Assembly (NCBI RefSeq): GCF_042662625.1
Contig: NZ_JBHSXH010000009.1
Coordinates: 868,001 to 932,000, forward strand
Reading direction: 5' to 3'
From: Halopelagius fulvigenes
GTDB taxonomy: Archaea > Halobacteriota > Halobacteria > Halobacteriales > Haloferacaceae
Length of the DNA stretch: 64,000 nucleotides
The notes beneath the pieces are model-generated. The model ran no database searches, was not told where the DNA came from, and saw only the letters and a program-made list of their open reading frames with translations. The translations under genes and the position numbers were made by a program. The stretch's first letter is position 1. Every line of letters begins with the position of its first letter. This document shows, piece by piece, positions 16,310 through 24,799 of the stretch.

Positions 16310-17293
16310 TCAGGGGTCCACGCGCGATATCCACATCCACGGGCTGTCGAGTTCTTCGTCCGTCGGGAGGTTCTCCGGGCCCTCCCAGACGGCGGAGGCG
16401 GCGGCGACGCCGCGTTCGTCGGCGACGGCCTCGAAGAACGCCGCGCCGCGTTCGTACTGTCGGCGCTTGAGGCCCAACCCGAGGAGGCGGCGCACGAGGA
16501 TGCCGACGGGGCCGCCGCTCTTTCGCTTCTCGTCTAACTTCTCGCGCAGGTCCTCGTAGTCGTCGTCGAAGGCGCGGTCCATCAGCAGTTCCGCGTACCC
16601 TTCCACCGCCGTCATCGCGGTGTCGAGGTCCTTGAACGCCTCGCGGTCGAACTGTCCCTCGGCGAGGCCCTCAAGCCCGTCCTCCATCCGGCGTTCGAGG
16701 TGGTCCGAAAGCCACGGCGCGGCGCCAAACTCGGCGGCGTGCGACACCTCGTGGAACGCTATCCACCGGCGGAACCGGGGGTAGTCCACGTCGAGCATCT
16801 CTGCGACGCGGACGATGTTCGGGTGGACGAAGTAGAGGCCGTGCTCCGCCTCCTCCCCCTCGGCCGGCGGTTCGGCCAACAGCAACGGGTCGTACTGCCC
16901 GAGGACGTTCTTCCCGAGGAAAGAGAGCATGAACGCCATCGTCCCGGTGTTGACGACGCGGGTGAGACCCGGGAGGGGGACCTGCCCGCGCATCTCGACG
17001 GGACGCATCACGCGTTCGAACGTGCGGATGTTCGCGTCTATCCAGTGGTGGCGGTTCTGCACCTCTATCGTCGCCGGCACCTCGAACTCCACTTCGCCGA
17101 CCTCTCGGAGGCGTCGCCGGGCGTCGCGCACGTCCGTCGCGTAGCCCTCGCGTTCCTTCGCGGCCAACTCCAAGGGGCCGGGGTCGGTTGCGTTCTTCGC
17201 CGCGTCGGCCACGGCGGCCCAGTCGATGCTCCCAGTGCCGTCGCCGTCGCCTTCCGCGCCCGCGACCGCGCGGACGCTACGGAAGATATTCAT
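16310..17293 (-). CDS. Zinc-dependent metalloprotease-like protein (DUF2342, F420-associated)
   Basis: A 327-residue protein of the zincin_2/DUF2342 family, labelled in databases as coenzyme F420 biosynthesis-associated but without a demonstrated role. The zinc-binding motif FHEVSHAAEF (HExxH) lies near residue 178, followed by a conserved TAVEGYAELLMD helix that may give the downstream ligand. The N-terminus (MNIFRSVRAVAGAEGDG) and a central VVNTGTMAFMLSFLGKNVLGQYDP segment are typical of the family. The ATG at 17291-17293 is preferred over one 27 bases upstream. Neighbours give no functional hint. Confidence 0.8.
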   Translation of the reverse strand: MNIFRSVRAVAGAEGDGDGTGSIDWAAVADAAKNATDPGPLELAAKEREGYATDVRDARRRLREVGEVEFEVPATIEVQNRHHWIDANIRTFERVMRPVEMRGQVPLPGLTRVVNTGTMAFMLSFLGKNVLGQYDPLLLAEPPAEGEEAEHGLYFVHPNIVRVAEMLDVDYPRFRRWIAFHEVSHAAEFGAAPWLSDHLERRMEDGLEGLAEGQFDREAFKDLDTAMTAVEGYAELLMDRAFDDDYEDLREKLDEKRKSGGPVGILVRRLLGLGLKRRQYERGAAFFEAVADERGVAAASAVWEGPENLPTDEELDSPWMWISRVDP

Positions 17294-17389
17294 GTGAATC
17301 CGTGGGGGGTGCGGGGACAAAACGCTTGTTCCGATGGGCGGGTGTGCGCCGACGAAGGTTGTTCGCGCGGACCGTGATTCGAGGCCGCC

Positions 17390-18547
17390 TCAGGCCGCGC
17401 AGTTGTTCGGTCCGGTTTCGAGTTCCGTCGCCGACTCCTCGTTGTCGGGCGTCTCGCGGCCGGTGTTGACGGCGATGACCGTCTCGTAGTTCGCGGGCTT
17501 CTCCGGCGTGTCGTCGGTGAGTCGGTCCACGAACTCCTCCTCGTCGAGGCTCAACAGGTCCAGTTCCTCCCGCAGTTCGTCCAGCGTCGCCGAGACGAGT
17601 TCGCCGGGCGAGGCGGCGGCGTACTCGCCGTCTTCGGCCACGGTGACGTGGCCGGGGAGGACGCGCGTCTCCCCGGGGAGTTCCAGAATCGTCTCGTGGA
17701 GCGTCTCATAGAGGAGTTCCGCACCCGTCGATGCGTCGTCGTCGCCGAACTGCAGTTCCGTCCGGCCGACGGACTCGACGAACAGGGTGTCGCCCGAGAG
17801 CAGGTACTCGCCGTCCACGAGGTAGTTCACCATCTCCGTCGTGTGACCGGGGGCGGCCAGCACCTCGATTTCCACGTCGCCGACGGAGAACGTCTCCCCG
17901 TCCGAGAGCGGTCGGTAGTCGTACTCCACCTCGCGTTCGGCGGCGCGTTCGCCGAGGTGGTACGGGACGCCCAGTCTCTCGGCCAGTTCCGGGCCGCCGG
18001 AGATGTGGTCGGCGTGGACGTGCGTGTCGAAGACGCCGGTCACGCGCATCCCCTCGTCGGCGGCGACGAGTTCGAACTCGTGGTGCTGACGCGTCGCGTC
18101 CACGACCACCGCCTCGCCCGCCGAACGCGACCCGACGACGTAGCCGAGACACCCCTTCGCGCGCCGTTGCACCTGCGCGAGAAACAGGTCGTCGCTGTCG
18201 GTTTCGACTTCGACCACCTCGTACAGCTTGCTCCACTCCTGCATGCCGCCTTTGACGACGCTCACGTCCTCCCGGCCGCGCTTCCCCAGTTCGAGGCCGA
18301 AGGCGGTGGAGGAGATACCCTTCCCGCAGATGGCGACGACCGGTCCGTCGCCGAGTCGTTCGTCCACGCGGTCCCAGTCCCACTCGTCGCCGAGTCCGTC
18401 CGTCGGACTGTACGGGACGTTCACCGCGCCGCCGACGTGCCACGCCTCGAAACTGTCGGGCGGGCGCGTGTCGACGACGGTGACCGACTCCCCCGAATCG
18501 ACCGAATCGGCCAGTTCCTCGACTGTCGTCTGGTGGAGGGCGCACAT
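17390..18547 (-). CDS. Rhodanese/MBL-fold fusion, persulfide dioxygenase-like
   Basis: A 385-residue cytoplasmic protein joining an N-terminal rhodanese domain (residues about 1-100; persulfide loop AICGKGISST) to an ETHE1-like metallo-beta-lactamase domain (FDTHVHADHISGG near residue 165, APGHTTEMV, LSGDTLFVESVGRTEL, VLPGHV). This pairing is typical of sulfur detoxification, where persulfide made on the rhodanese is oxidised to sulfite by the iron-dependent MBL domain. Domain order here is rhodanese first, the reverse of many bacterial fusions. Start at ATG 18545-18547 (MCALHQTTVEEL). Transcribed alone. Confidence 0.85.
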   Translation of the reverse strand: MCALHQTTVEELADSVDSGESVTVVDTRPPDSFEAWHVGGAVNVPYSPTDGLGDEWDWDRVDERLGDGPVVAICGKGISSTAFGLELGKRGREDVSVVKGGMQEWSKLYEVVEVETDSDDLFLAQVQRRAKGCLGYVVGSRSAGEAVVVDATRQHHEFELVAADEGMRVTGVFDTHVHADHISGGPELAERLGVPYHLGERAAEREVEYDYRPLSDGETFSVGDVEIEVLAAPGHTTEMVNYLVDGEYLLSGDTLFVESVGRTELQFGDDDASTGAELLYETLHETILELPGETRVLPGHVTVAEDGEYAAASPGELVSATLDELREELDLLSLDEEEFVDRLTDDTPEKPANYETVIAVNTGRETPDNEESATELETGPNNCAA

Positions 18548-18656
18548 ACGCCGACGTAGGCGAACGAGTCGCATAACCGTTCTTGCCGTCCGCGAGCATC
18601 AGGTAGCGCGACCGCTGACGGACGCGAGAAATGGAGAAACGAAACTGCCGGCGGGG

Positions 18657-19475
18657 TTAGACCTCGGCCTCGAAGTCTTCGAGGGCGTAGGTCGGTTCGG
18701 AACCGCGGCGGTCGAGCGTCTCGTTGGCCAAGAGCCAGTAGACGACCGACAGCGCCCGTCGACCCTTGTTGTTCGTCGGAACGACGAGGTCGACGTTGCT
18801 CGTCTGGTTGTTCGAGTCGCACATCGCGATGACCGGGATGCCGACCGTGATGGCCTCCTTGACCGCCTGCGCGTCGCCGATGGGGTCGGTGACGACGACC
18901 ACGTCGGGTTCGATGTAGCCGGCGTAGTCGGGGTTCGTCAGCGTCCCCGGGATGAAGCGACCCGTGCGGGCGCGCGCGCCGACGGCGTCGGCGAACTTCT
19001 TGGCCGGGAACCGGCCGTACTGGCGCGAACTGGTGACCAGAATCTGCTCGGGGTCGTACCCCGACAGGAAGTTCGCGGCCGTCCGGATGCGCGAGTCGGT
19101 CTGACTCACGTCGAGGACGTACAGACCGTCGTCACGGACGCGGTGGATGAACCGCTCCATGTCCTTGGTCTTCTGTTGGGTACCGATGTGGACACCGGCA
19201 CCGAGGTAGTCCTCGACCGGGATGAGGAGGTCCGCCTCCTCGTCCGGCATGACGTCCTCGTCGAAGACCGGTTCGGCCTCCTCTTCTTCGGCCTCGGCGG
19301 CCTCGTCCTCGGCCGCGCCCTCGTCGGCGGCGGCCTCGTCCTCGGCGGCCTCGGCGACTTCTTCCGTCGTCTCGGCTTCGGTCTCGGTCGCGTCGGACTC
19401 CTCGGCGGCCGCTTCTTCGGCCTCCGGAGCGTCCTCGTCGACGACTTCGACCGCTTCGTTATCGTTGTCTGTCAT
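18657..19475 (-). CDS. rps2: 30S ribosomal protein S2 with long acidic N-terminal extension
   Basis: Small-subunit protein S2. The core (from LIPVEDYLGAGVHIGTQQKT, about residue 84, to the end) is standard archaeal S2 with LVTSSRQYGRFPAKKF and IPVIAMCDSN. In front lies an approximately 80-residue tract of almost only Glu, Ala, Asp and Thr, longer than in most archaeal S2 proteins. It overlaps the enolase stop by 4 bases (ATGA), so translation is coupled, and it is the last gene of the tRNA-Leu operon. Confidence 0.96.
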   Translation of the reverse strand: MTDNDNEAVEVVDEDAPEAEEAAAEESDATETEAETTEEVAEAAEDEAAADEGAAEDEAAEAEEEEAEPVFDEDVMPDEEADLLIPVEDYLGAGVHIGTQQKTKDMERFIHRVRDDGLYVLDVSQTDSRIRTAANFLSGYDPEQILVTSSRQYGRFPAKKFADAVGARARTGRFIPGTLTNPDYAGYIEPDVVVVTDPIGDAQAVKEAITVGIPVIAMCDSNNQTSNVDLVVPTNNKGRRALSVVYWLLANETLDRRGSEPTYALEDFEAEV

Positions 19476-20677
19476 ACTGCGTCGTCCGCGATGCGGATGA
19501 GTTCGTTGAGCTTGGCGGTTCGCTCGCCCTGCACCGTACCGGTCTTGATGAACGCGGCGTCGGTTGCAACGGCGAGGTGTGCGATGGTCGTGTCCTCGGT
19601 TTCGCCGGAGCGGTGCGAGATGATCGTCTCGTAGCCGTTCCGGTTCGCGAGTTCGATGGCGTCGAACGCGTCCGAGAGCGTCCCGATCTGGTTCGGCTTG
19701 ATGAGGATGGAGTTCGCGGCGTCGGCGTCGATGCCGTCCTGCAACCGTTCGACGTTCGTGACGAACAAGTCGTCGCCGCAGATGAGGGTGCGGTCACCGA
19801 CGCGGTCGGTGAGTTCCGCGAACCCTTCGTAGTCGTTCTCGTCGAGGGGGTCCTCGACGTAGACGAGTTCGTACTCGTCCACCAGGTCGGCGACGTACTC
19901 GATCTGCTCGTCGGTCGATTTGACCTCGTCGCCGTAGACGTAGCCGTCCTCGTCCTCGTCGTACAGTTCCGCCGCGGCCACGTCGAGGCCGAAGCGAATC
20001 TCGAAGCCGAGTTCGTCTGCGACGTCGGACACCGCCTCGTCCATCACCTCGAACGCCTCGGCGTCCGAGATGGGCGGGGCCCACGCGCCTTCGTCGCCCT
20101 TCGCCGCGGGCGTGCCACGTTCGTCCAGGATCTCGGACGCGCGGGCGTGGACCGCCGCGTTGGCGAAGACGGCCTCGGAGACGCTCGGCGCGCCGACCGG
20201 CGCGGCGAGGAACTCCTGGATGTTGGTCGCCTCCTTGGCGTGTTCGCCGCCGCCGACGATGTTCCCGAGCGGAATCGGGAAGTTCTCGCCGCGGAAGGTG
20301 CCGCCGAGGTGCTGGTACAACGGCGCACCGAGCACGTCCGCGCCGGCCTTCGCGGCCGCCATCGAGATGGCGACGGCGCTGTTCGCGCCGATTTCGGAGA
20401 AGTTGTCCGTGCCGTCGGCGGCGCGGAGTGCGGCGTCCACCTCTCGTTGGTTGCCCGCGTGAACCTCGCCGACGAGGCGCGGAATCGCGTGACGCCGCGC
20501 CGATGCGATGGCCTCCGAGGGCTGCAGTTCTATCGCTTCGTACTCGCCCGTGCTCGCGCCGCTCGGCGCTGCCGCGCGGCCGAAGCCGCCGGATTCGGTG
20601 AGCACGTCGGCCTCGACCGTCGGGTTACCGCGCGAGTCGAGGACGCGTCGGAGCGAAACGTTGGAGATTAGTGTCAT
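19472..20677 (-). CDS. eno: Enolase
   Basis: Phosphopyruvate hydratase, interconverting 2-phosphoglycerate and phosphoenolpyruvate. The 401-residue protein begins MTLISNVSLRRVLDSRGNPT and contains the substrate loop SGASTGEYEA, the Mg ligands in VYVEDPLDEND and ICGDDLFVTN, catalytic Lys in ILIKPNQIGTLSD and the signature ISHRSGETEDT. Length is normal. It sits 1 base after rpoK and overlaps rps2 by 4 bases. Placement of enolase inside a ribosomal/RNA polymerase operon is the known haloarchaeal arrangement. Confidence 0.97.
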   Translation of the reverse strand: MTLISNVSLRRVLDSRGNPTVEADVLTESGGFGRAAAPSGASTGEYEAIELQPSEAIASARRHAIPRLVGEVHAGNQREVDAALRAADGTDNFSEIGANSAVAISMAAAKAGADVLGAPLYQHLGGTFRGENFPIPLGNIVGGGEHAKEATNIQEFLAAPVGAPSVSEAVFANAAVHARASEILDERGTPAAKGDEGAWAPPISDAEAFEVMDEAVSDVADELGFEIRFGLDVAAAELYDEDEDGYVYGDEVKSTDEQIEYVADLVDEYELVYVEDPLDENDYEGFAELTDRVGDRTLICGDDLFVTNVERLQDGIDADAANSILIKPNQIGTLSDAFDAIELANRNGYETIISHRSGETEDTTIAHLAVATDAAFIKTGTVQGERTAKLNELIRIADDAV

Positions 20678-20678
20678 A

Positions 20679-20855
20679 TCACTTACCCTCTCGTTGTACC
20701 GTGAACGGAAGGACGCCAGCGTCGTACTCCTCGGCCGCGATGAGGATGGGTTCGCTCTGGTCCGTCTCGATGAGGACCGGCGCCCCGTACGACACCTGCA
20801 GCGCTCGCGCGCCGAGGATGCGTGCCTTCTCGTACCGATTGTAGCGCTGTTGCAT
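20679..20855 (-). CDS. rpoK: DNA-directed RNA polymerase subunit K
   Basis: RpoK, the archaeal counterpart of eukaryotic RPB6 and bacterial omega, which clamps the largest subunit. The 58-residue product, MQQRYNRYEKARILGARALQ and onward, contains the family signature YEKARILGARALQ and the PVLIET and EPILIAAEE strands. Its ATG shares one base with the rpoN stop (TAATG), so translation is coupled. Confidence 0.95.
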   Translation of the reverse strand: MQQRYNRYEKARILGARALQVSYGAPVLIETDQSEPILIAAEEYDAGVLPFTVQREGK

Positions 20856-21049
20856 TATTGGTACGGTGCGACGACGTCGACGAGGTCCTTGTGCGAGACG
20901 AGCATGCGGCGGCAGCAGTGCCGCTCGACGCCCAGTTCGTCGAGGACCTCGGCCGGGTCTTCGTCGCCCTCGCGGGCGCGAGCTTTGAACTCCTCCCAGT
21001 GTTCGCCCACGACGCTTCCACAGGTGAAACACCGGACAGGTATCATCAT
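20855..21049 (-). CDS. rpoN: DNA-directed RNA polymerase subunit N
   Basis: RpoN, the archaeal RPB10 homologue, a zinc-binding assembly platform for RpoB/RpoD. The 64-residue protein has the hallmark IPVRCFTCGSVVG (CX2C) and ERHCCRRML (CC) zinc ligands. A Shine-Dalgarno GAGGTGA overlapping the rps9 stop supports initiation at the first of two adjacent ATGs (21047-21049). It ends on the rpoK start. Confidence 0.95.
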   Translation of the reverse strand: MMIPVRCFTCGSVVGEHWEEFKARAREGDEDPAEVLDELGVERHCCRRMLVSHKDLVDVVAPYQ

Positions 21050-21061
21050 GGGTAGATCACC

Positions 21062-21460
21062 TCAGCGGTAGGATTTCTGGTAGCGAGCGCGAGCGCCCGG
21101 TCCGCCCCACTTTTTGGGTTCGGACTGCCGGACGTCGTTGACGAGGAGCGACCGGTCGAACTCCATGTAGGCGTCGCGGAGCTCCGCGTCGTTGAGATGC
21201 TGCACCAGCCCTCGCGCGATGGCCGTACGAGCGGCGTCAGCCTGTCCGGCGAAACCGCCGCCGGAGATGCTGACGTCGATGTCGACCTGCGAGCGGAGGT
21301 CCTCGCCGGCGATGCGGAACGGTTCCAGCATCTTCAGGCGGGCCATCTCCGGCTCGACGAGCTCGACGGGTTGGGAGTTGATTCGGACGCGCCCCTCGCC
21401 CTCGCGCACGGTGGCGCGGGCGATGGCGGTCTTCTTCTTACCGGACGTGTTCGTTACCAT
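21062..21460 (-). CDS. rps9: 30S ribosomal protein S9
   Basis: S9 (eukaryotic S16 homologue), whose C-terminal tail reaches the ribosomal P site. The 132-residue product starts MVTNTSGKKKTAIARATVREG and ends KKWGGPGARARYQKSYR, the conserved basic tail ending in Arg. It overlaps the end of rpl13 by 7 bases and precedes rpoN by 12 bases. Confidence 0.96.
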   Translation of the reverse strand: MVTNTSGKKKTAIARATVREGEGRVRINSQPVELVEPEMARLKMLEPFRIAGEDLRSQVDIDVSISGGGFAGQADAARTAIARGLVQHLNDAELRDAYMEFDRSLLVNDVRQSEPKKWGGPGARARYQKSYR

Positions 21461-21891
21461 GTGACGTTAGCACCCAGTTTCTCGGAGATCTCTCCGAGCG
21501 AGATGAACTTGATGTTCGAGAGGCGGTCCAGCGAGGTGTCGTCGAGGACGTCGCCGTCCTCGTCGAACGGGTTGTCCACGTAGACGCGCACGTTCTCGAA
21601 CGCCTCGCGTCCGCGAGTCGTCTTGTACGGGAGCATGCCGCGGATGGCGCGCTTGAAGATGCGGTCCGGACGCTTCGGGTAGTACGGCCCTCGGTCCGAC
21701 CCGACTTCGACGCGCTTGCGGTAGACGTCCATCACGTCGTCTTCCGACCCCGTGATGACGGCGTCCTCCGCGTTGACGACGGCCACTTTCTCGCCCGCGA
21801 GCGCGCGTTGTGCGACCTCGCTGGCGACGCGACCGACGATACAGTTCCGGGCGTCGACGACGACGTCGGCGTCGAATTCGGCAAGGTTCAT
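21454..21891 (-). CDS. rpl13: 50S ribosomal protein L13
   Basis: L13 of the large subunit. The 145-residue protein contains VVDARNCIVGRVASEVA, AVITGSEDDVMDVYRKR and RAIRGMLPYKTTRGREAFEN, all typical of archaeal L13. It overlaps rpl18e by 4 bases (ATGA) and rps9 by 7 bases, so the three are translated as a coupled set. Confidence 0.96.
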   Translation of the reverse strand: MNLAEFDADVVVDARNCIVGRVASEVAQRALAGEKVAVVNAEDAVITGSEDDVMDVYRKRVEVGSDRGPYYPKRPDRIFKRAIRGMLPYKTTRGREAFENVRVYVDNPFDEDGDVLDDTSLDRLSNIKFISLGEISEKLGANVTW

Positions 21892-22238
21892 CGAATCACC
21901 CGCACGTTGGATCCTTCGGGATTGTTCTCTGCGATCTGTTCCAGTGCCACGGCGTCTCCGACCTGTTCGATCTTCTTGCGCGCGGACGAAGAGAAGTCCA
22001 CCGCGGCGACGGTGACGTTCTTCTCCAGCACACCGCTACCCAGCACTTTGCCGGGAACGACGACGGTCTCGTCTTCCTTGGCGTACCGTTCGATGCGCCC
22101 AAGGTTGACCTCCGCGTGGGTGCGCCGGGGCTTTTCTAGACGGTCCGCGACGTCCTGCCACACGTTGGCGCCGGACTCACGAGAGACCGCCTTCAGCTCG
22201 GCGATGAGACTGTTGAGTCTCGGGTTGGTCTTACTCAT
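21888..22238 (-). CDS. rpl18e: 50S ribosomal protein L18e
   Basis: L18e, an archaeal/eukaryotic-type large-subunit protein. The 116-residue product begins MSKTNPRLNSLIAELKAVSR and contains VVVPGKVLGSGVLEKNVTVAAV. A perfect Shine-Dalgarno (GGAGGT) lies just upstream of the ATG, fitting its position as first protein gene after the tRNA-Leu gene (27 bases away), from which the message must be cut. Confidence 0.96.
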   Translation of the reverse strand: MSKTNPRLNSLIAELKAVSRESGANVWQDVADRLEKPRRTHAEVNLGRIERYAKEDETVVVPGKVLGSGVLEKNVTVAAVDFSSSARKKIEQVGDAVALEQIAENNPEGSNVRVIR

Positions 22239-22265
22239 TGTCTACCTCCTTTCGAGAAAATGGAG

Positions 22266-22350
22266 TGCAGGGAGCAGGATTTGAACCTGCGGACTCCTAC
22301 GAGACAGCGCCCTGAACGCTGCGCCGTTGGCCAGACTTGGCTATCCCTGC
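22266..22350 (-). tRNA. tRNA-Leu (anticodon CAG)
   Basis: An 85-nt class II tRNA. The acceptor stem GCAGGGA pairs with TCCCTGC, the discriminator is A, the anticodon loop is TTCAGGG (anticodon CAG), a long variable arm is present and the T loop is TTCAAAT. No intron and no encoded CCA. It heads the rpl18e-rps2 operon, as known for Haloarcula. Confidence 0.95.
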
Positions 22351-22372
22351 TCGCACTCCGATTTACTGCGTG

Positions 22373-22383
22373 CCCCTTCAAAC
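22373..22383 (-). promoter_or_regulatory. TATA element of the tRNA-Leu/rpl18e operon
   Basis: On the minus strand GGGTTTGAAGG is centred about 27 bases before the tRNA-Leu 5' end, matching the expected distance for transcription starting at or a few bases before the tRNA. Confidence 0.5.
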
Positions 22384-22540
22384 CCCTTTCGGTCTGGCTT
22401 GTGAGTCCGCCCGTTTCGTTCGCGGGAGACGACGCTCTCGCCGGACTGCGTCTGGCGGCCCGCCGAACTCCGTTCGGCGATGTCGCCGGGTTGCGTGCGG
22501 CGAACGAGCGTCGGGTTGGTGAAGGGACAGTCATCGATAC

Positions 22541-23323
22541 TTAGATTGCGACCTTTTCTTCGAGTTCGGCCGCGCGCGCGCCGAGACTCTCGGCGGCGCG
22601 GCGGACGAGTTCCTCGACCGTGAACGACCCGTCCGTCTCCACGTGGAAGACGAACGCGCCGTCTACGTCGTGCACCTCGACGTCCTTGCCGGGGTACCGC
22701 TTCGTGAGGTCGTTGTCGAACTCGTCCGTGGCCACGAGGTCACCGTTCGCGGCGGTGTCGTCTGCGGCGTGTTCGGCCGCCTGCTCCTCGATGACGCCAC
22801 GGAGGATGTTCGGTTCCTGTTCTTCGAACTCGCCGGCGTCGCCGACGACCTCCACGCGTTGGAGGTGTCGGTAGCCGACGGCGACTCCGCCCTGGTGCTT
22901 GGCGTGTTCCTTGCCGCGTCCGAGGACCGCGTCGGCCTCGAACTCGAGGCGTTGGCCCTCCTTCAGTTCGATGATGGGGATGTTGTCGTCCGCGGGTTGC
23001 ACCATCGGGTCCGCGGACCGGATGTCCCCGGAGTACGCCGTGGCGGGTCCCTCGACGTCGAGGGACAGCGTCACGGTGTCACCCTCCTCGAAGTCGTCGA
23101 GGGGGGTCGTGAGCGGAACAAGGCCGAGTCGAAGCCCGATCATCTCGTCGAACATCACCGACGAGTTCTCGACGAACCGGACGGTGTCGACGCTGAACGT
23201 CGGCACGTCCGCGATCATTGCTCGGCGGATGCCGTTCGCGACCGCCGGGGTGAGACCCCGAACGAGGAAGCGGGCCGCTCGCTCGTCGCGTTCGATGAAC
23301 TCGACCTCGAAGTCGTTTGCCAT
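22541..23323 (-). CDS. rpoD: DNA-directed RNA polymerase subunit D
   Basis: RpoD, the archaeal homologue of RPB3 and bacterial alpha, which nucleates polymerase assembly with RpoL. The 260-residue protein has the alpha-like VRGLTPAVANGIRRAMIADVP segment (split here around residue 22-42) and EMIGLRLGLVPLTT. It contains no cysteine at all, so the 4Fe-4S cluster found in Sulfolobus RpoD is absent, and the corresponding insert is replaced by an acidic stretch. It lies 8 bases after rps11 and is the last gene of the tRNA-Ser operon. Confidence 0.96.
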   Translation of the reverse strand: MANDFEVEFIERDERAARFLVRGLTPAVANGIRRAMIADVPTFSVDTVRFVENSSVMFDEMIGLRLGLVPLTTPLDDFEEGDTVTLSLDVEGPATAYSGDIRSADPMVQPADDNIPIIELKEGQRLEFEADAVLGRGKEHAKHQGGVAVGYRHLQRVEVVGDAGEFEEQEPNILRGVIEEQAAEHAADDTAANGDLVATDEFDNDLTKRYPGKDVEVHDVDGAFVFHVETDGSFTVEELVRRAAESLGARAAELEEKVAI

Positions 23324-23331
23324 GGATTATC

Positions 23332-23727
23332 TTAGAGTCGGCTGTTTTTCGGCGCTCGGGTCCCGTCGTGCGGGATGGGCGTCACGTCCTCGATGCGCCC
23401 GATTTCGAGTCCGGCGCGGGCCAGCGCGCGAATCGTCGCCTGCGCGCCGGGGCCGGGGCTCTTGTTACCGTTGCCGCCGGGGCCGCGCACGCGAACGTGG
23501 AGACCCTCGATGCCGGCGGCTTTGACTTCCTCGGCCACCGTCTCGGCCATCTGCATCGCGGCGTACGGAGACGCCTCGTCTCGGTTCTGCTTCACCACGG
23601 TACCGCCGGACGACTTCGCGATCGTCTCCGCGCCCGTCTGGTCGGTGATGGTGATGAGCGTGTTGTTGAACGATGCGTGGACGTGGGCGATACCCCACTT
23701 GTCTTGGGTGTTCTCAGATTCGCTCAT
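23332..23727 (-). CDS. rps11: 30S ribosomal protein S11
   Basis: S11 of the small-subunit platform. The 131-residue protein contains GIAHVHASFNNTLITITDQT, KQNRDEASPYAAMQ and the C-terminal VTPIPHDGTRAPKNSRL. It follows rps4 by 3 bases and precedes rpoD by 8 bases. Confidence 0.97.
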   Translation of the reverse strand: MSESENTQDKWGIAHVHASFNNTLITITDQTGAETIAKSSGGTVVKQNRDEASPYAAMQMAETVAEEVKAAGIEGLHVRVRGPGGNGNKSPGPGAQATIRALARAGLEIGRIEDVTPIPHDGTRAPKNSRL

Positions 23728-23730
23728 GTG

Positions 23731-24258
23731 TTACTCCTGTCCCTCCGCGCGTGCGGGGTGAAGGTCGTCCGAGAGCGGACTCGTCTCGTCGAACGCCACT
23801 CGGTCCTCTTCGACGGCCTCGACCTTCTTCGAGGGCGCGGTGACGCGGGCGTCGCCGACGACCACGTGGCCGTGGGTGATGAACTGCCGCGCCTGCTGGG
23901 GCGTCTGCGCGAGGCCCTTGCGGTACGCGACGGTCTGGAGGCGGCGTTCGAGGATGTCGGTCACGTCCAGTCGCAGGACGCGGTTGATGTTGTCGTCCTC
24001 CGAGAGGATGCCGAGGCGGCGGAGGCGGTCGAGGAAGTCCTCGCCCTCCTCCTCCGCGACGTCTAAGTCACCCTGCGCGTCGCCGATGAGGCGTCGCGCC
24101 TCGCGGCGGTAGTCGCGCAGTTCGGACTGCGCGCGCCAGAGTTCCTCTTTGTTCTTCAGGCCGTAGCGGCCCAGAAGGTCGGACTCCTGAGCGATACGCT
24201 CGCCCTGCCACGGATGGTTCGGCGTCTCGTAGAACTTGGTGTTGTTACCAGTCGCCAT
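23731..24258 (-). CDS. rps4: 30S ribosomal protein S4
   Basis: S4, a primary 16S rRNA binder. The 175-residue product has the archaeal N-terminus (KFYETPNHPWQGERIAQES), the ILERRLQTVAYRKGLA segment and the S4 RNA-binding domain ARQFITHGHVVVGDARVTAP. Its ATG overlaps the rps13 stop by one base (TAATG), and rps11 follows 3 bases after. Confidence 0.97.
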   Translation of the reverse strand: MATGNNTKFYETPNHPWQGERIAQESDLLGRYGLKNKEELWRAQSELRDYRREARRLIGDAQGDLDVAEEEGEDFLDRLRRLGILSEDDNINRVLRLDVTDILERRLQTVAYRKGLAQTPQQARQFITHGHVVVGDARVTAPSKKVEAVEEDRVAFDETSPLSDDLHPARAEGQE

Positions 24259-24779
24259 TATTCCTCGTCACCCGCTGCTTCCTCTGCCTGTTCTTCTTTG
24301 ATAGCCTCGACGTTGACGCCGATGGTCCCCTCGGAACGTCCGGTGGACTTCGTTCGCTGTCCGCGAACCTTCTGTCCGCGCTTGTGACGGACGCCCCTGT
24401 AGGAGCTTATCATCTTCATGCGGTTGATGTCGTGGCGGCGTGCCTGTTCGAGGTCCGACCCGGTTTCGTGGCTGGTCTCTCCGCTGTAGAAGTCTTCGCG
24501 GCGGTTGACCATCCACTCGGGGGCGTGGTTATCGTAGTTCTCGACGGCATCGACGACCGAGTCGATTTCCTCTTCGTCGAGAAGACCGAAGGTCGCCGTT
24601 CGGTCCACACCCGCGGCGTCGACAATGATACGCGCCGTGCGCTTGCCGATACCCTTCATGTCTGTCAGACTCCGCTCTACCGATTTCGTTCCGTCAAGGT
24701 CCGTCTGACCTATTCGGACGAAGTATCGGAGGTTTTCCTCCTCGTCGGGAGCGTCGTCCTGTGGTTCTTCTGCACTCAT
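24258..24779 (-). CDS. rps13: 30S ribosomal protein S13
   Basis: S13, at the head of the small subunit. The 173-residue protein carries LRYFVRIGQTDLDG, the helix-hairpin-helix MKGIGKRTARIIVDAAG and the C-terminal SYRGVRHKRGQKVRGQRTKS. An extra acidic C-terminal tail (EEQAEEAAGDEE) follows. First protein gene after tRNA-Ser(GCT), 20 bases away. Confidence 0.97.
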   Translation of the reverse strand: MSAEEPQDDAPDEEENLRYFVRIGQTDLDGTKSVERSLTDMKGIGKRTARIIVDAAGVDRTATFGLLDEEEIDSVVDAVENYDNHAPEWMVNRREDFYSGETSHETGSDLEQARRHDINRMKMISSYRGVRHKRGQKVRGQRTKSTGRSEGTIGVNVEAIKEEQAEEAAGDEE

Positions 24780-24799
24780 GACTGGAAAGTCGCGATGAG

